Shown here: one piece after another, positions 1 to 7,015 of the stretch | Numbering within the stretch: the first letter of the stretch is position 1 | Layout of the letters: each line of letters starts with the position of its first letter | Assembly: GCA_937934355.1 (NCBI GenBank) | Contig: CALGZY010000023.1 | Location: 1 to 17,749, forward strand | Source: an uncultured Collinsella sp. | Lineage (GTDB): Bacteria; Actinomycetota; Coriobacteriia; Coriobacteriales; Coriobacteriaceae | DNA: 17,749 nt | Direction of reading: 5' to 3' | Notes under the pieces: model-generated | Databases searched by the model: none | Seen by the model: only the letters and a program-made list of their open reading frames with translations | Told to the model about the DNA's origin: nothing | Translations under genes and position numbers: made by a program

Positions 1-667
1 ATTTACCGGCATTGGTATAACCGGCTAACGCGACGCGAAACGCCGGTGACTCAATACGACTCTTGGATTGAACATCACGACGCTGTTCAACCTGCTTGAT
101 CTCACGTCGAAGCGCAGCGATCTTATTACGAATGAGGCGACGGTCGACCTCGAGCTGACTTTCGCCCTGACCAAAGCGTGAGCCGATGCCGCCGCGCGTC
201 TGTTCCTTGGCGAGATGGCTCCACATGCCGCGCAGACGAGGCAACAGATATTGAAGCTGCGCCAGCTGTACCTGTAGGCGTCCCTCACGCGTCTGAGCAT
301 GCAGCCCAAAGATATCCAAGATCAGTGCCGTACGATCGATAATCTTTACCGGCTCGCCCACGGCTTTCTCCAAATAGGATTGCTGCGAGGGCGTCAGGTC
401 GTCGTCAAAAATAACGACATCGGCATCCATGCGATGTACCAGACCGCACAGCTCCTCTACCTTACCGGAACCGATAAATGATTTGGGATACGGCTTTACC
501 AAACGCTGAGACAAGCGAGCCACGCACTGGGCACCAGCCGTGTGGGCAAGGCGCTCCAGCTCATCGAGCGATCGATCGAGTGGCCATGCATTGTCGCGCC
601 ACTCAACACCAACTAATATGGCACGCTCGGGCTCGGGTGCCGTGGGAACAAGGGGGAAACGGGCCAT
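1..667 (-). CDS. hflX: HflX-family ribosome-associated GTPase, N-terminal part (cut by window edge)
   Basis: HflX GTPases bind the 50S subunit and split stalled or stress-inactivated ribosomes; this is family knowledge. I translated 222 codons from the ATG at 667. They hold the HflX N-terminal domain (FIGSGKVEEL at about 64-73, VVIFDDDLTPSQ at about 84-95, DRTALILDIF at 111-120, QTREGRLQVQLAQL at about 125-138), a glycine-rich linker (GGIGSRFGQGESQLE at about 159-173), a helical stretch, and the start of the G domain. The P-loop GYTNAGK occupies residues 216-222, and the next codon is cut at base 1, so the rest of the G domain is outside the window. The ATG shares its A with the miaA stop codon (TAATG), and a GAGG seven bases upstream can serve as ribosome binding site. 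This suggests translation coupled to miaA. Identity is secure; the gene is incomplete only because of the window edge. Confidence 0.95.
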   Translation of the reverse strand, partial: MARFPLVPTAPEPERAILVGVEWRDNAWPLDRSLDELERLAHTAGAQCVARLSQRLVKPYPKSFIGSGKVEELCGLVHRMDADVVIFDDDLTPSQQSYLEKAVGEPVKIIDRTALILDIFGLHAQTREGRLQVQLAQLQYLLPRLRGMWSHLAKEQTRGGIGSRFGQGESQLEVDRRLIRNKIAALRREIKQVEQRRDVQSKSRIESPAFRVALAGYTNAGK

Positions 668-1605
668 TAGGCAGCCTCAATACGATGCAGGATTTCCTCA
701 ACGACCTCATCGATCGTACATTCATCCATATCGAACCACACGATGCGATCATCGCGTTTAAACCACGAAAGCTGACGTTTGGCATAGCGACGCGAACGCA
801 TCTTGATGAGTTCGCGAGCCTCATCCATAGAAATCACGCCATTGAAAGCATCAATGATCTCTTTATAGCCAATAGCCTGCATCGACGTCAGGGCATCTCC
901 CAGTCCCTGGTCCATAAGACCGCGCACCTCATCGACAAGACCCTGCTCAAACATCAGATCGACGCGCAGATTAATGCGCTCGTAGAGCACCTCGCGATTA
1001 CGCGTCAGACCAAACCATAGAGCATGATAATGCTCGCGCGGAACACTAAACTGCGACTTTTGCTGCGCGTAGGACACACCATCATCGTGCATTTCGAGCG
1101 CGCGAATCACGCGACGAACATTATGGGGGTGGATGACCGCAGCGGACTCGGGGTCACGCTCGGCAAGCAGCGCGTGCAGCGCTTCCTCGCCTATGCGCTC
1201 GGCAAGTTCCCGATACCCCGCGCGACGATCGTCCTCAAGCTCGCCCGAGGGAAAATCCATCTCATCCAGGGCGGCCTTGAGATACAAGCCTGTGCCCCCG
1301 CAAAACACCGGTAGGCGGCCCTCGCCAAGCAAACCCTCAACATGCGCGCGAGCGTCAGCCTGATAAAGCGCAGCAGAATATGCCACACCCGGCTCTACAA
1401 TGTCGACGAGACGCAGCGGCGCCGTACACTCATCGGGCGCCATCTTTGCGGTACCGATGTCCATGCCGCGATAGATTTGCATCGCATCGCACGACAGCAC
1501 TTCGGACGAAAGACGAGCGGCCAAACGGTCGGCAACATCACTCTTACCAACCGCCGTCGGACCGACGATCGCAACGGCGGAAAAACCTGCCCCTGGAGCA
1601 ACCAT
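667..1605 (-). CDS. miaA: tRNA dimethylallyltransferase (A37 isopentenylation)
   Basis: MiaA transfers a dimethylallyl group from DMAPP to N6 of adenosine 37 in tRNAs that read UNN codons, producing i6A. The 312-residue product has the usual family length. It shows the P-loop GPTAVGKS (about 15-22), the tRNA and Mg-binding motif with DAMQIYRGMDIGTAK (about 40-54; most family members have DSMQ), GGTGLYLKA (about 103-111), the insertion domain, and the C-terminal RRYAKRQLSWF segment. Its start codon overlaps the miaB stop and its stop overlaps the hflX start, each by one base in a TAATG. MiaB acts on the i6A product of MiaA, so the two enzymes of ms2i6A37 synthesis are made from the same transcript. 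No strong ribosome binding site precedes the ATG, which fits coupling to miaB translation. Confidence 0.97.
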   Translation of the reverse strand: MVAPGAGFSAVAIVGPTAVGKSDVADRLAARLSSEVLSCDAMQIYRGMDIGTAKMAPDECTAPLRLVDIVEPGVAYSAALYQADARAHVEGLLGEGRLPVFCGGTGLYLKAALDEMDFPSGELEDDRRAGYRELAERIGEEALHALLAERDPESAAVIHPHNVRRVIRALEMHDDGVSYAQQKSQFSVPREHYHALWFGLTRNREVLYERINLRVDLMFEQGLVDEVRGLMDQGLGDALTSMQAIGYKEIIDAFNGVISMDEARELIKMRSRRYAKRQLSWFKRDDRIVWFDMDECTIDEVVEEILHRIEAA

Positions 1606-2975
1606 TAGCGCGGCTCGCCCACAACGGAGCCGGACAAATACCAGGTCTTGGCAACGTCAACGTCAATATCAACGATCTTGCCAACAAGCTGATCGATGCT
1701 GTAACCCTCGGGGATAGGCGCATGCACGGTCTGATTCTTGGGACTCTTGCCCAGCAGGACCGCATCGTTCTTCTTGCTCGTGCCCTCAATGAGCGCCGGC
1801 ACCACAGTATGAAGCTCACCCTGGTTATACTCATGTGCCGTGGTCTCGATAACCTTAACCAGGCGGTTGAAACGCTCGAGAATAACCTCATGCGGCGTAG
1901 GATCGTCAATCTCGGCGGCCGGGGTACCGGCGCGCTTGGAATAGATGAAGGTATAGGCCTGAGCATAGCGGACCATCTCGGCAAGTGAGAGCGTCTGCTC
2001 AAAGTCTTCTTCAGTCTCGCCCGGAAAGCCAACGATAATGTCAGTCGAGAGCGCGATATCGGGCATGCGATTGCGGATGCGATCGACCAGGCCCAGATAG
2101 TCCTCGCGTGTATAACGGCGATTCATCTCTTTGAGGATCCGCGTCGAACCTGACTGGACGGCCAAGTGCAGCTGCGGCATAACGGCAGGCGTTTCGGCCA
2201 TGGCGTCGATGGTCTCGGGCAGCAGGTCCTTGGGATGCGAAGACGTAAAGAAGATGCGCTCCACACCCGTATCGCCCACGGCACGCAGCAGATCGGCAAA
2301 ACGCGGCTTGCCAAACAGATCGCGACCATATGAGTTAACGTTTTGGCCCAGCAGCGTAATCTCACGCACGCCCTGGCGCACCAAACCGGTCACCTCGTCG
2401 ACAATCTCCTCGAAGGGGCGGCTCTTTTCGCGACCGCGCACGTACGGCACGATGCAATAGGTGCAGAAATTATTGCAGCCCGTCATGATGGGCACCCAGG
2501 CGTGATACTGGGTCTCGCGATGCCACGGCATGCTCATGGCATCCGTATCCTCATGCTCATTGGTGCGGATATGACGCTTGCCGTCAAGGAACGCCTCGGC
2601 AATGAGCTCGTCCACATGTGCGATAGAATGCGTGCCAAAGATGACATTGACGTTATCGACGTTGGTGAGCAGGCCCTCGCCATCACGCTGCGCAATGCAG
2701 CCGCCCACGGCAACCACACGCTTGCCCGAAGGCGAAGGCGGCAGGCTTTTGCAGGAATTGCACTGACCGTACAGGCGAGTATCGGCGGCCTCACGCACAC
2801 AGCATGTCATGAAGACAACGATATCGGCATGCTCGGGATCGAGCGCCATGAGGCAACCATACGAATCGAGCAGACCGCTCACGCGCTCGGAATCGTGCTG
2901 ATTCATCTGGCAGCCAAAGGTGCGGATAAAGTAGGTTTTACCGGCAAGAATATCGCGTACGGAACGCTGGTCCAT
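1605..2975 (-). CDS. miaB: tRNA-2-methylthio-N6-dimethylallyladenosine synthase (radical SAM)
   Basis: MiaB adds a methylthio group to C2 of i6A37 in tRNA, using two [4Fe-4S] clusters. Counting from the ATG at 2975 (456 aa), the UPF0004 domain has Cys22 (FGCQMN), Cys59 (MTCCVRE) and Cys94 (GGCIAQ). The radical-SAM CxxxCxxC motif is Cys168, Cys172 and Cys175 (GCNNFCTYCIVPYVRG), and a TRAM RNA-binding domain ends the protein. Extra cysteines at 60, 73 and 76 lie between the second and third cluster ligands. Two starts are possible: ATG 2981 is only 3 nt from an AGGA, while ATG 2975 is 9 nt from it, so I prefer 2975. The frame stays open upstream to 3170, but that part overlaps spoVS and resembles nothing in the family. 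The gene lies 49 nt after spoVS and overlaps miaA by one base. Confidence 0.95.
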   Translation of the reverse strand: MDQRSVRDILAGKTYFIRTFGCQMNQHDSERVSGLLDSYGCLMALDPEHADIVVFMTCCVREAADTRLYGQCNSCKSLPPSPSGKRVVAVGGCIAQRDGEGLLTNVDNVNVIFGTHSIAHVDELIAEAFLDGKRHIRTNEHEDTDAMSMPWHRETQYHAWVPIMTGCNNFCTYCIVPYVRGREKSRPFEEIVDEVTGLVRQGVREITLLGQNVNSYGRDLFGKPRFADLLRAVGDTGVERIFFTSSHPKDLLPETIDAMAETPAVMPQLHLAVQSGSTRILKEMNRRYTREDYLGLVDRIRNRMPDIALSTDIIVGFPGETEEDFEQTLSLAEMVRYAQAYTFIYSKRAGTPAAEIDDPTPHEVILERFNRLVKVIETTAHEYNQGELHTVVPALIEGTSKKNDAVLLGKSPKNQTVHAPIPEGYSIDQLVGKIVDIDVDVAKTWYLSGSVVGEPR

Positions 2976-3024
2976 GTGCATAAGTCCTAACGATGGAAGG
3001 GAGGCGAATCGAGACAAGCAGAAG

Positions 3025-3342
3025 CTATGCCACAGGCTTAACATCATCCATGACGACGTTATCCATAGCAGCTCGATTGATCTGGTGAACGTAGATAGAA
3101 AGGCGGATGGCCGTGCGCGACTCCCCGTTAATGAGGATGTCGGAGAACACGGGCGCGCAGGAAATATCAAAACCGGTTGGAATCAAAAAACCGCGCGCGA
3201 TAGCCACGGCCTTAATAGCCTGGTTGACCGCACCGGCGCCGACACACTGGATGTTGACGGGTACACCATCCTTGACCATGCCGGCGATGGCGCCGGCAAC
3301 GGACGCGGGCGATGATTTGCTTGATACCTTCAGGCAATCCAT
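3025..3342 (-). CDS. spoVS: Stage V sporulation protein S (SpoVS, Alba-like)
   Basis: SpoVS is a small Alba-superfamily protein that affects sporulation and septation in Bacillus; related proteins also occur in bacteria that do not form spores. Their biochemical role is unclear, but nucleic-acid binding is suggested by the fold. The 105-residue product closely follows the Bacillus protein as I remember it: LKVSSKSSPASVAGAIAG (4-21), VGAGAVNQAIKAVAIARGF (34-52) and INGESRTAIRLSI (71-83). Bacillus SpoVS is about 86 aa, so this one carries roughly 20 extra C-terminal residues. The start at 3342 is supported by AGGAG seven bases upstream; an in-frame GTG at 3417 lacks such support and would add unrelated residues. 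It sits between the GHKL ATPase and miaB, after a 74-nt gap with a palindrome. Its presence here implies a role other than sporulation. Confidence 0.95.
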   Translation of the reverse strand: MDCLKVSSKSSPASVAGAIAGMVKDGVPVNIQCVGAGAVNQAIKAVAIARGFLIPTGFDISCAPVFSDILINGESRTAIRLSIYVHQINRAAMDNVVMDDVKPVA

Positions 3343-3392
3343 GAAGAAACTCCTGCGTTTAAAAGTACGTTTTAACTGCAATAACTTTATCG

Positions 3393-3410
3393 TACCGAGT
3401 GGACTCGGTA
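3393..3410. promoter_or_regulatory. Perfect 8-bp-arm palindrome upstream of spoVS, possible operator
   Basis: TACCGAGT and ACTCGGTA face each other around a 2-nt centre in the gap between the ATPase stop and the spoVS start. On the minus strand the end of the palindrome overlaps TACGAT (3394-3389), which has the same sequence as the -10 box proposed for rny. No convincing -35 lies 17 nt upstream. No T-run follows, so it is not a typical terminator. A second inverted repeat, TTAAAA with TTTTAA around 5 nt, lies at 3359-3375. The palindrome is seen directly; its role as an operator or an mRNA processing hairpin is inference. Confidence 0.4.
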
Positions 3411-3416
3411 AAGGCA

Positions 3417-4502
3417 CTATTCCTCTTTGGCAAGATCGAAGGTCACGGTGATTCGATCACGCGAAACACGAATCTTTGGGTCGCCGCAAAGGTTGAGATA
3501 GTACCGAGCGGCAAGGTCATTAAAGTCGCGCTCCACAGCACGCGAAAACTGTGCTATGTCATCCTTGGCAATACGTAGCCCGCGACGATCCTTCGCGAGA
3601 TCGACAGGAGCCGGCGCATGCGAGGACGAATCACGCTCGCGCAGCAGACGCGCAGTCACACCGCGAACGGGCTTAATCTGCCCTGCCAAAATGCGATGGG
3701 CCGTGCGCTCAGACATCTCAAGACCCAAACCCGAACAGATACGGATAAAGTCCTCGGCATCAGAGGCAAGGCCTAAACGATCGACAACTGGAAGCTCGCT
3801 CTCGTCATCAATGAACAGGAGACGCGACGTATCGAGCCGACTTGACGCCTGAGCATAAAGGGTCGCGGCAATCTCAGACGGAGAACCAAGATAGACATCG
3901 CAACCACGCAACTCCTCGAGCGCAAACTCACAAGCAGCGCGAATAATATTATGCGGACCGCGAGCACAGACATAACGTCCGTCCTCATCCTTGACAGCCT
4001 GGGGCCAGCTGGACTGATCGGCACGCTCACTGAGGCGGTCGGCCGCAACGCTCACCTTAAAGGCCGAGCCAAGATCGACACCTGACGTGACCACACGGGC
4101 CTCATCGGTGTTCTGCTTGATCGAAAACAATGCCATGCCACGACCGTGAACGCCCCAACGGTCCATCTTCATACTCTCGAGCTTGGAGGTGACGCGGGCA
4201 TCGAAGATTCGCTCTTGCATATCCTGTGGAACGCCCGAACCGTTATCCAGAAAGACAAGCGTGCGGACGCCATCTTCCTTGGTCGTGGCGAGATAGACCT
4301 TGTCGGCGCCAGCATCGCGAGCATTACGGAGCATTTCGATGACGATATCCTCGACATTCTGAATGTCGTGCTTTGCCTGGCGCCGCTCGGCCTCCGAAAC
4401 GCGGAGGCGGACATACCCCTCGCCAAGGTTCTCCTCGACGCGAAGGTTGCCCTCCCCCGACATCGACGCGATAAATGAGATGAGCTCGTTCGCGTCGCTC
4501 AT
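3417..4502 (-). CDS. GHKL-type ATPase of unknown function, between rny and spoVS
   Basis: I do not recognise a characterised homologue for this 361-residue protein. Its N-terminal ~150 residues carry the Bergerat (GHKL) ATP-binding fold: the N-box EMLRNARDA (56-64, with Glu56 and Asn60), the G1 box DNGSG (86-90), and a G2-like loop GVHGRG (117-122). This is the fold of Hsp90, MutL, gyrase B and histidine kinases. There is no visible phospho-acceptor histidine domain, sensor, membrane segment or receiver, so a two-component kinase is unlikely. The C-terminal two thirds (about 150-361) has no motif I can name; it is helical and charged and ends in a strand-like segment, KIRVSRDRITVTFDL. The ATG lies one base after the rny stop with no clear ribosome binding site, so translation is probably coupled to rny. 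The context suggests work with RNase Y or SpoVS. ATP binding is well supported; the role is unknown. Confidence 0.85.
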   Translation of the reverse strand: MSDANELISFIASMSGEGNLRVEENLGEGYVRLRVSEAERRQAKHDIQNVEDIVIEMLRNARDAGADKVYLATTKEDGVRTLVFLDNGSGVPQDMQERIFDARVTSKLESMKMDRWGVHGRGMALFSIKQNTDEARVVTSGVDLGSAFKVSVAADRLSERADQSSWPQAVKDEDGRYVCARGPHNIIRAACEFALEELRGCDVYLGSPSEIAATLYAQASSRLDTSRLLFIDDESELPVVDRLGLASDAEDFIRICSGLGLEMSERTAHRILAGQIKPVRGVTARLLRERDSSSHAPAPVDLAKDRRGLRIAKDDIAQFSRAVERDFNDLAARYYLNLCGDPKIRVSRDRITVTFDLAKEE

Positions 4503-4503
4503 G

Positions 4504-6054
4504 TTATTTAGCGATATCGACAGCGCGGCTCTCGCGAATCACGACGACGCGCACCTGACCGGGATACTCCATCTCTTCCTCGATCTGATGGGCGATATCG
4601 TGAGCCAGGACCGTGGACTGGGCATCGGAGATCTTGTCCGGCTGAACCATGACGTGGACCTCGCGACCAGCCTGCATGGCATAGGTACGCTCGACGCCTT
4701 CATGGGAGTTGGCGATCTCCTCGAGCTTCTCGAGACGCTTGATGTAGTTCTCGGCAGACTCGCGACGGGCACCGGGGCGAGAAGCAGAGACAGCATCAGC
4801 GGCCTGTACCAGGACATCGAGCACCGTGTTAGGGTCGACATCGGCATGGTGAGCCTCGATAGCATGAACGATAACGGGCTTCTCGCCATAACGGCGGGCA
4901 AGCTCGGCGCCGATGACGGCATGCGGGCCCTCGACGTCGTGGTCAATTGCCTTGCCCAGGTCGTGCAGCAGACCGGCGCGCTTGGCGGTCACAACGTCCA
5001 GGCCAAGCTCGGAAGCCATCACGCCGCACAGGTCAGAGACTTCGAGGGAGTGCTGAAGCACGTTCTGACCAAACGAGGTACGGTAGCGCAGGGCACCAAG
5101 GGTCTTGACGATCTCGGGGTGCAGGTCGTGAATGCCGGTATCGAAGGCAGCCTGCTCGCCAGCCTCGCGCACGCGCTGCTGAACCAGGTCGGCAGCCTTG
5201 TGATACATCTCCTCGATGCGGGCGGGGTGAATGCGGCCGTCGGCGATGAGGTTCTCGAGGGCAACACGGGCGGTCTCACGACGGACCGGGTCGAAGCTCG
5301 AAAGAACGACGGTCTCGGGCGTGTCGTCAATCACGAGGTTGACGCCGGAAACCTGCTCGAAGGTCCGGATGTTGCGACCCTCGCGACCGATAATACGGCC
5401 CTTGAGGTCATCAGAGGGGATGTGCACGGAGGTAACGGTGACCTCGGCTGTGTGGTCGGCAGCGCAGCGCTGAATCGCCAAGGACAGAATCTCCTGGGCG
5501 GTCTTGTGGCACTCGGCGCGAACCTGCTGCTCGGACTCGCGAATGATCGTGGCAGCCTCGTGGGTGACCTCGCCGCGAACCTTATCGAGGAGCTCCTTGT
5601 GGGCGTCCTCGCGGGTCAGGTCGGCGATACGCTCGAGCTCGGAGGTCTGCTTGGCGCAGAGCTCCTCGAGCTCGCGGGAGCGCTTCTCGACCTGACCGGC
5701 CTGGCTGGACAGCTGATGTTCGCGCTTGTCGAGAGCGTCGTTGCGGCGATCGAGGGACTCCTCGCGCTGCATCACACGGTTCTCGAGCGTACGAATCTCG
5801 CTCTTACGCTGCTTGTCCTCGGCCTCGGCGGCCTGCTTGTTCTTGATGATCTCCTCTTTAGCCTCGAGCAGAGCCTCTTTTTTGAGGGTCTCGGCCTGAC
5901 GCTTAGCATCACCGATCAGGGACTCAGCCTGTGCGTGTGCCGACTGGATCTTTTCGTCGGCCTCGTGAAGACTACCCTGCTTGGCGGTGCGCATGTAGGC
6001 AATGGCGGCGATGGCACCCAAAACGATGCCAACGAGCGCTGCGATGATAGGCAT
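4504..6054 (-). CDS. rny: Ribonuclease Y
   Basis: RNase Y is the membrane-anchored endoribonuclease that starts bulk mRNA decay in many Gram-positive bacteria. The 516-residue product has the full family plan: an N-terminal membrane helix (about 3-21), a long charged coiled coil (about 25-190), a KH RNA-binding domain with [12 protein letters not shown] (219-230), an HD phosphohydrolase domain with metal-binding His-Asp at 364-365 ([12 protein letters not shown]), and the C-terminal domain. I place the start at ATG 6054, five bases after AAGGAG. The in-frame GTG at 6060 would sit directly against that site, with no spacing. The gene has its own promoter (6221-6249) and a structured leader of about 160 nt. 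It is followed after 1 nt by the GHKL ATPase. With rnj at the other end, both main mRNA-decay nucleases of the Gram-positive type lie in this window. Confidence 0.97.
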   Translation of the reverse strand: MPIIAALVGIVLGAIAAIAYMRTAKQGSLHEADEKIQSAHAQAESLIGDAKRQAETLKKEALLEAKEEIIKNKQAAEAEDKQRKSEIRTLENRVMQREESLDRRNDALDKREHQLSSQAGQVEKRSRELEELCAKQTSELERIADLTREDAHKELLDKVRGEVTHEAATIIRESEQQVRAECHKTAQEILSLAIQRCAADHTAEVTVTSVHIPSDDLKGRIIGREGRNIRTFEQVSGVNLVIDDTPETVVLSSFDPVRRETARVALENLIADGRIHPARIEEMYHKAADLVQQRVREAGEQAAFDTGIHDLHPEIVKTLGALRYRTSFGQNVLQHSLEVSDLCGVMASELGLDVVTAKRAGLLHDLGKAIDHDVEGPHAVIGAELARRYGEKPVIVHAIEAHHADVDPNTVLDVLVQAADAVSASRPGARRESAENYIKRLEKLEEIANSHEGVERTYAMQAGREVHVMVQPDKISDAQSTVLAHDIAHQIEEEMEYPGQVRVVVIRESRAVDIAK

Positions 6055-6089
6055 GCTCACTCCTTTTTATGGATTCGTTACACAACAAA

Positions 6090-6115
6090 GCGAACCGTCC
6101 TTACGAACGGCTCGC
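6090..6115 (-). promoter_or_regulatory. Hairpin in the rny mRNA leader near the start codon
   Basis: On the minus-strand transcript GCGAGCCGT pairs with ACGGTTCGC around an 8-nt loop: nine base pairs, one of them G·U. It ends about 35 nt before the rny start and is followed by a moderately U-rich stretch (TTTGTTGTG). It could act as an attenuator, a stability element or a cleavage site for autoregulation. The pairing is seen in the sequence; the function is inference. Confidence 0.45.
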
Positions 6116-6176
6116 GACATTTGAGTAATATGGGCGCAGCTTATGCGGGTCGGATACAGATAAACATATAAACAAA

Positions 6177-6191
6177 CTCATCACAGATGAG
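6177..6191 (-). promoter_or_regulatory. Small upstream hairpin in the rny leader
   Basis: CTCATC and GATGAG form a perfect 6-bp inverted repeat with a 3-nt loop. It lies about 25 nt after the predicted transcription start, so it would be near the 5' end of the rny mRNA. A 5'-proximal hairpin can protect a transcript from 5' exonucleases such as RNase J. The short stem makes this tentative. Confidence 0.3.
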
Positions 6192-6220
6192 CACATATCA
6201 CAAAGCAAATGACAGTGTTT

Positions 6221-6249
6221 ATCGTACGTTGAACCACAACAACTGTCAA
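6221..6249 (-). promoter_or_regulatory. Sigma-70-type promoter of rny
   Basis: Reading the minus strand, a consensus -35 box TTGACA (6249-6244) and a -10 box TACGAT (6226-6221) are separated by exactly 17 bp. Transcription would start near 6214 and give a leader of about 160 nt before the rny ATG at 6054. No gene lies between, and recX ends upstream at 6312, so this promoter most likely drives rny and the genes after it. Confidence 0.8.
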
Positions 6250-6254
6250 ATAAA

Positions 6255-6297
6255 TGGCCCCGGCACGGCGGCTAAAACGCGGTGAACGGCAGGGCCA
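6255..6297 (-). terminator. Possible terminator after recX
   Basis: Downstream of the recX stop, TGGCCC and GGGCCA can pair across a GC-rich interior of about 31 nt. On the minus strand the stem is followed by ATTTATTTG, a moderately T-rich tail that runs into the rny -35 box. The stem is short and the loop long, so this is a weak candidate for ending the recA-recX transcript. Confidence 0.35.
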
Positions 6298-6311
6298 CAA
6301 AACGCATACGC

Positions 6312-7004
6312 CTAAACCGCACATTCCTCGCGTTCGGCATCGAGACGTGCCTTAACGGCATCGGCGGCGATGTGATACGAGAAGCCCTTGCCCATCAAAA
6401 ACCGAACCAGTTTTTCGAATCCACGCGTCTCTGGAACACGCCGCTTGGCGAGCAGGGCTGACGCACGCGCCAAATCGTCTTCGACGGCAAAATAATCCTC
6501 GGGATAACCGGGAATGTCATCGAGCACGACATGACGGCGCTTGAGCTCGGTCTCGATTTTGCGCTGTCCCCAACCGCGCCGCTTGCGCTCCTCGATAAAG
6601 TACGAGCAAAAGCGGTTCTCGTCTAAAAAGTGATACTCGGTGGCGCGCTCGACGGCGAAATCGATCGCGGGCTGGTGAAAGCCGTAGCGAGCCAGTTTGT
6701 CACGGACCTCACCCGTCGCATGGTCGCGGCGCGATAGCATCTCGGTCACCATGGTAAGTGCACATTTACGCTCGATGAGCTGCACCGCCTCACGAAAGTT
6801 GTCCCAATCACAGGGAAGATCGGGGCGGTTTTTGACATACAGCCGCGCGACCCGTACGGGAATCCAAATGGACCGCTCAAAACCGCCCTCAAGCTCACAA
6901 TCGATATGTGCGCAAGGCTTTTTGGACGCATACCCGCTCGAGAACGAGGAAGCCGCCTTCTTATCGGGAAAGACGGCCGTGGCCTCGGTCACCGTATACG
7001 ACAT
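6312..7004 (-). CDS. recX: RecX, regulator of RecA
   Basis: RecX binds RecA filaments and usually limits their growth and strand-exchange activity. The 230-residue product shows the helical three-repeat RecX fold: LSRRDHATGEVRDKLARYGF (about 103-122), YHFLDENRFCSYFIEERKRRGWGQRKIETELKRR across about 137-171 (the clearest family signature), and a C-terminal repeat ending FLMGKGFSYHIAADAVKA. An N-terminal part of about 75 residues precedes the first repeat, so it resembles the longer Gram-positive RecX rather than the short E. coli form. It starts 11 nt after the recA stop and lacks a strong ribosome binding site of its own. That fits co-transcription and low translation relative to RecA, and would place it under the same LexA control as recA. 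Confidence 0.93.
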   Translation of the reverse strand: MSYTVTEATAVFPDKKAASSFSSGYASKKPCAHIDCELEGGFERSIWIPVRVARLYVKNRPDLPCDWDNFREAVQLIERKCALTMVTEMLSRRDHATGEVRDKLARYGFHQPAIDFAVERATEYHFLDENRFCSYFIEERKRRGWGQRKIETELKRRHVVLDDIPGYPEDYFAVEDDLARASALLAKRRVPETRGFEKLVRFLMGKGFSYHIAADAVKARLDAEREECAV

Positions 7005-7015
7005 GAGCGTAACCG

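Noticed and set aside
2976..3170. Longer N-terminus for MiaB starting at 3170
   Set aside because: It would overlap most of the first half of the miaB-proximal spoVS coding region, has no ribosome binding site, and adds residues foreign to MiaB.
6055..6060. GTG at 6060 as the rny start
   Set aside because: The AAGGAG ribosome site directly abuts or overlaps this GTG, leaving no spacing. ATG 6054 has a 5-nt spacing.
6091..6115. A second LexA box in the rny leader, suggested by CGAAC near CGAACGG
   Set aside because: The two half-sites are in the same orientation and wrongly spaced; the sequence fits a hairpin better than CGAAC-N4-GTTCG.
4363..6171. A 602-codon plus-strand open frame opposite rny
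   Set aside because: It is Leu/Gly/Asp/Val-rich antisense translation of the RNase Y coiled coil and HD region, with no domain of its own. The minus-strand product is a full RNase Y.
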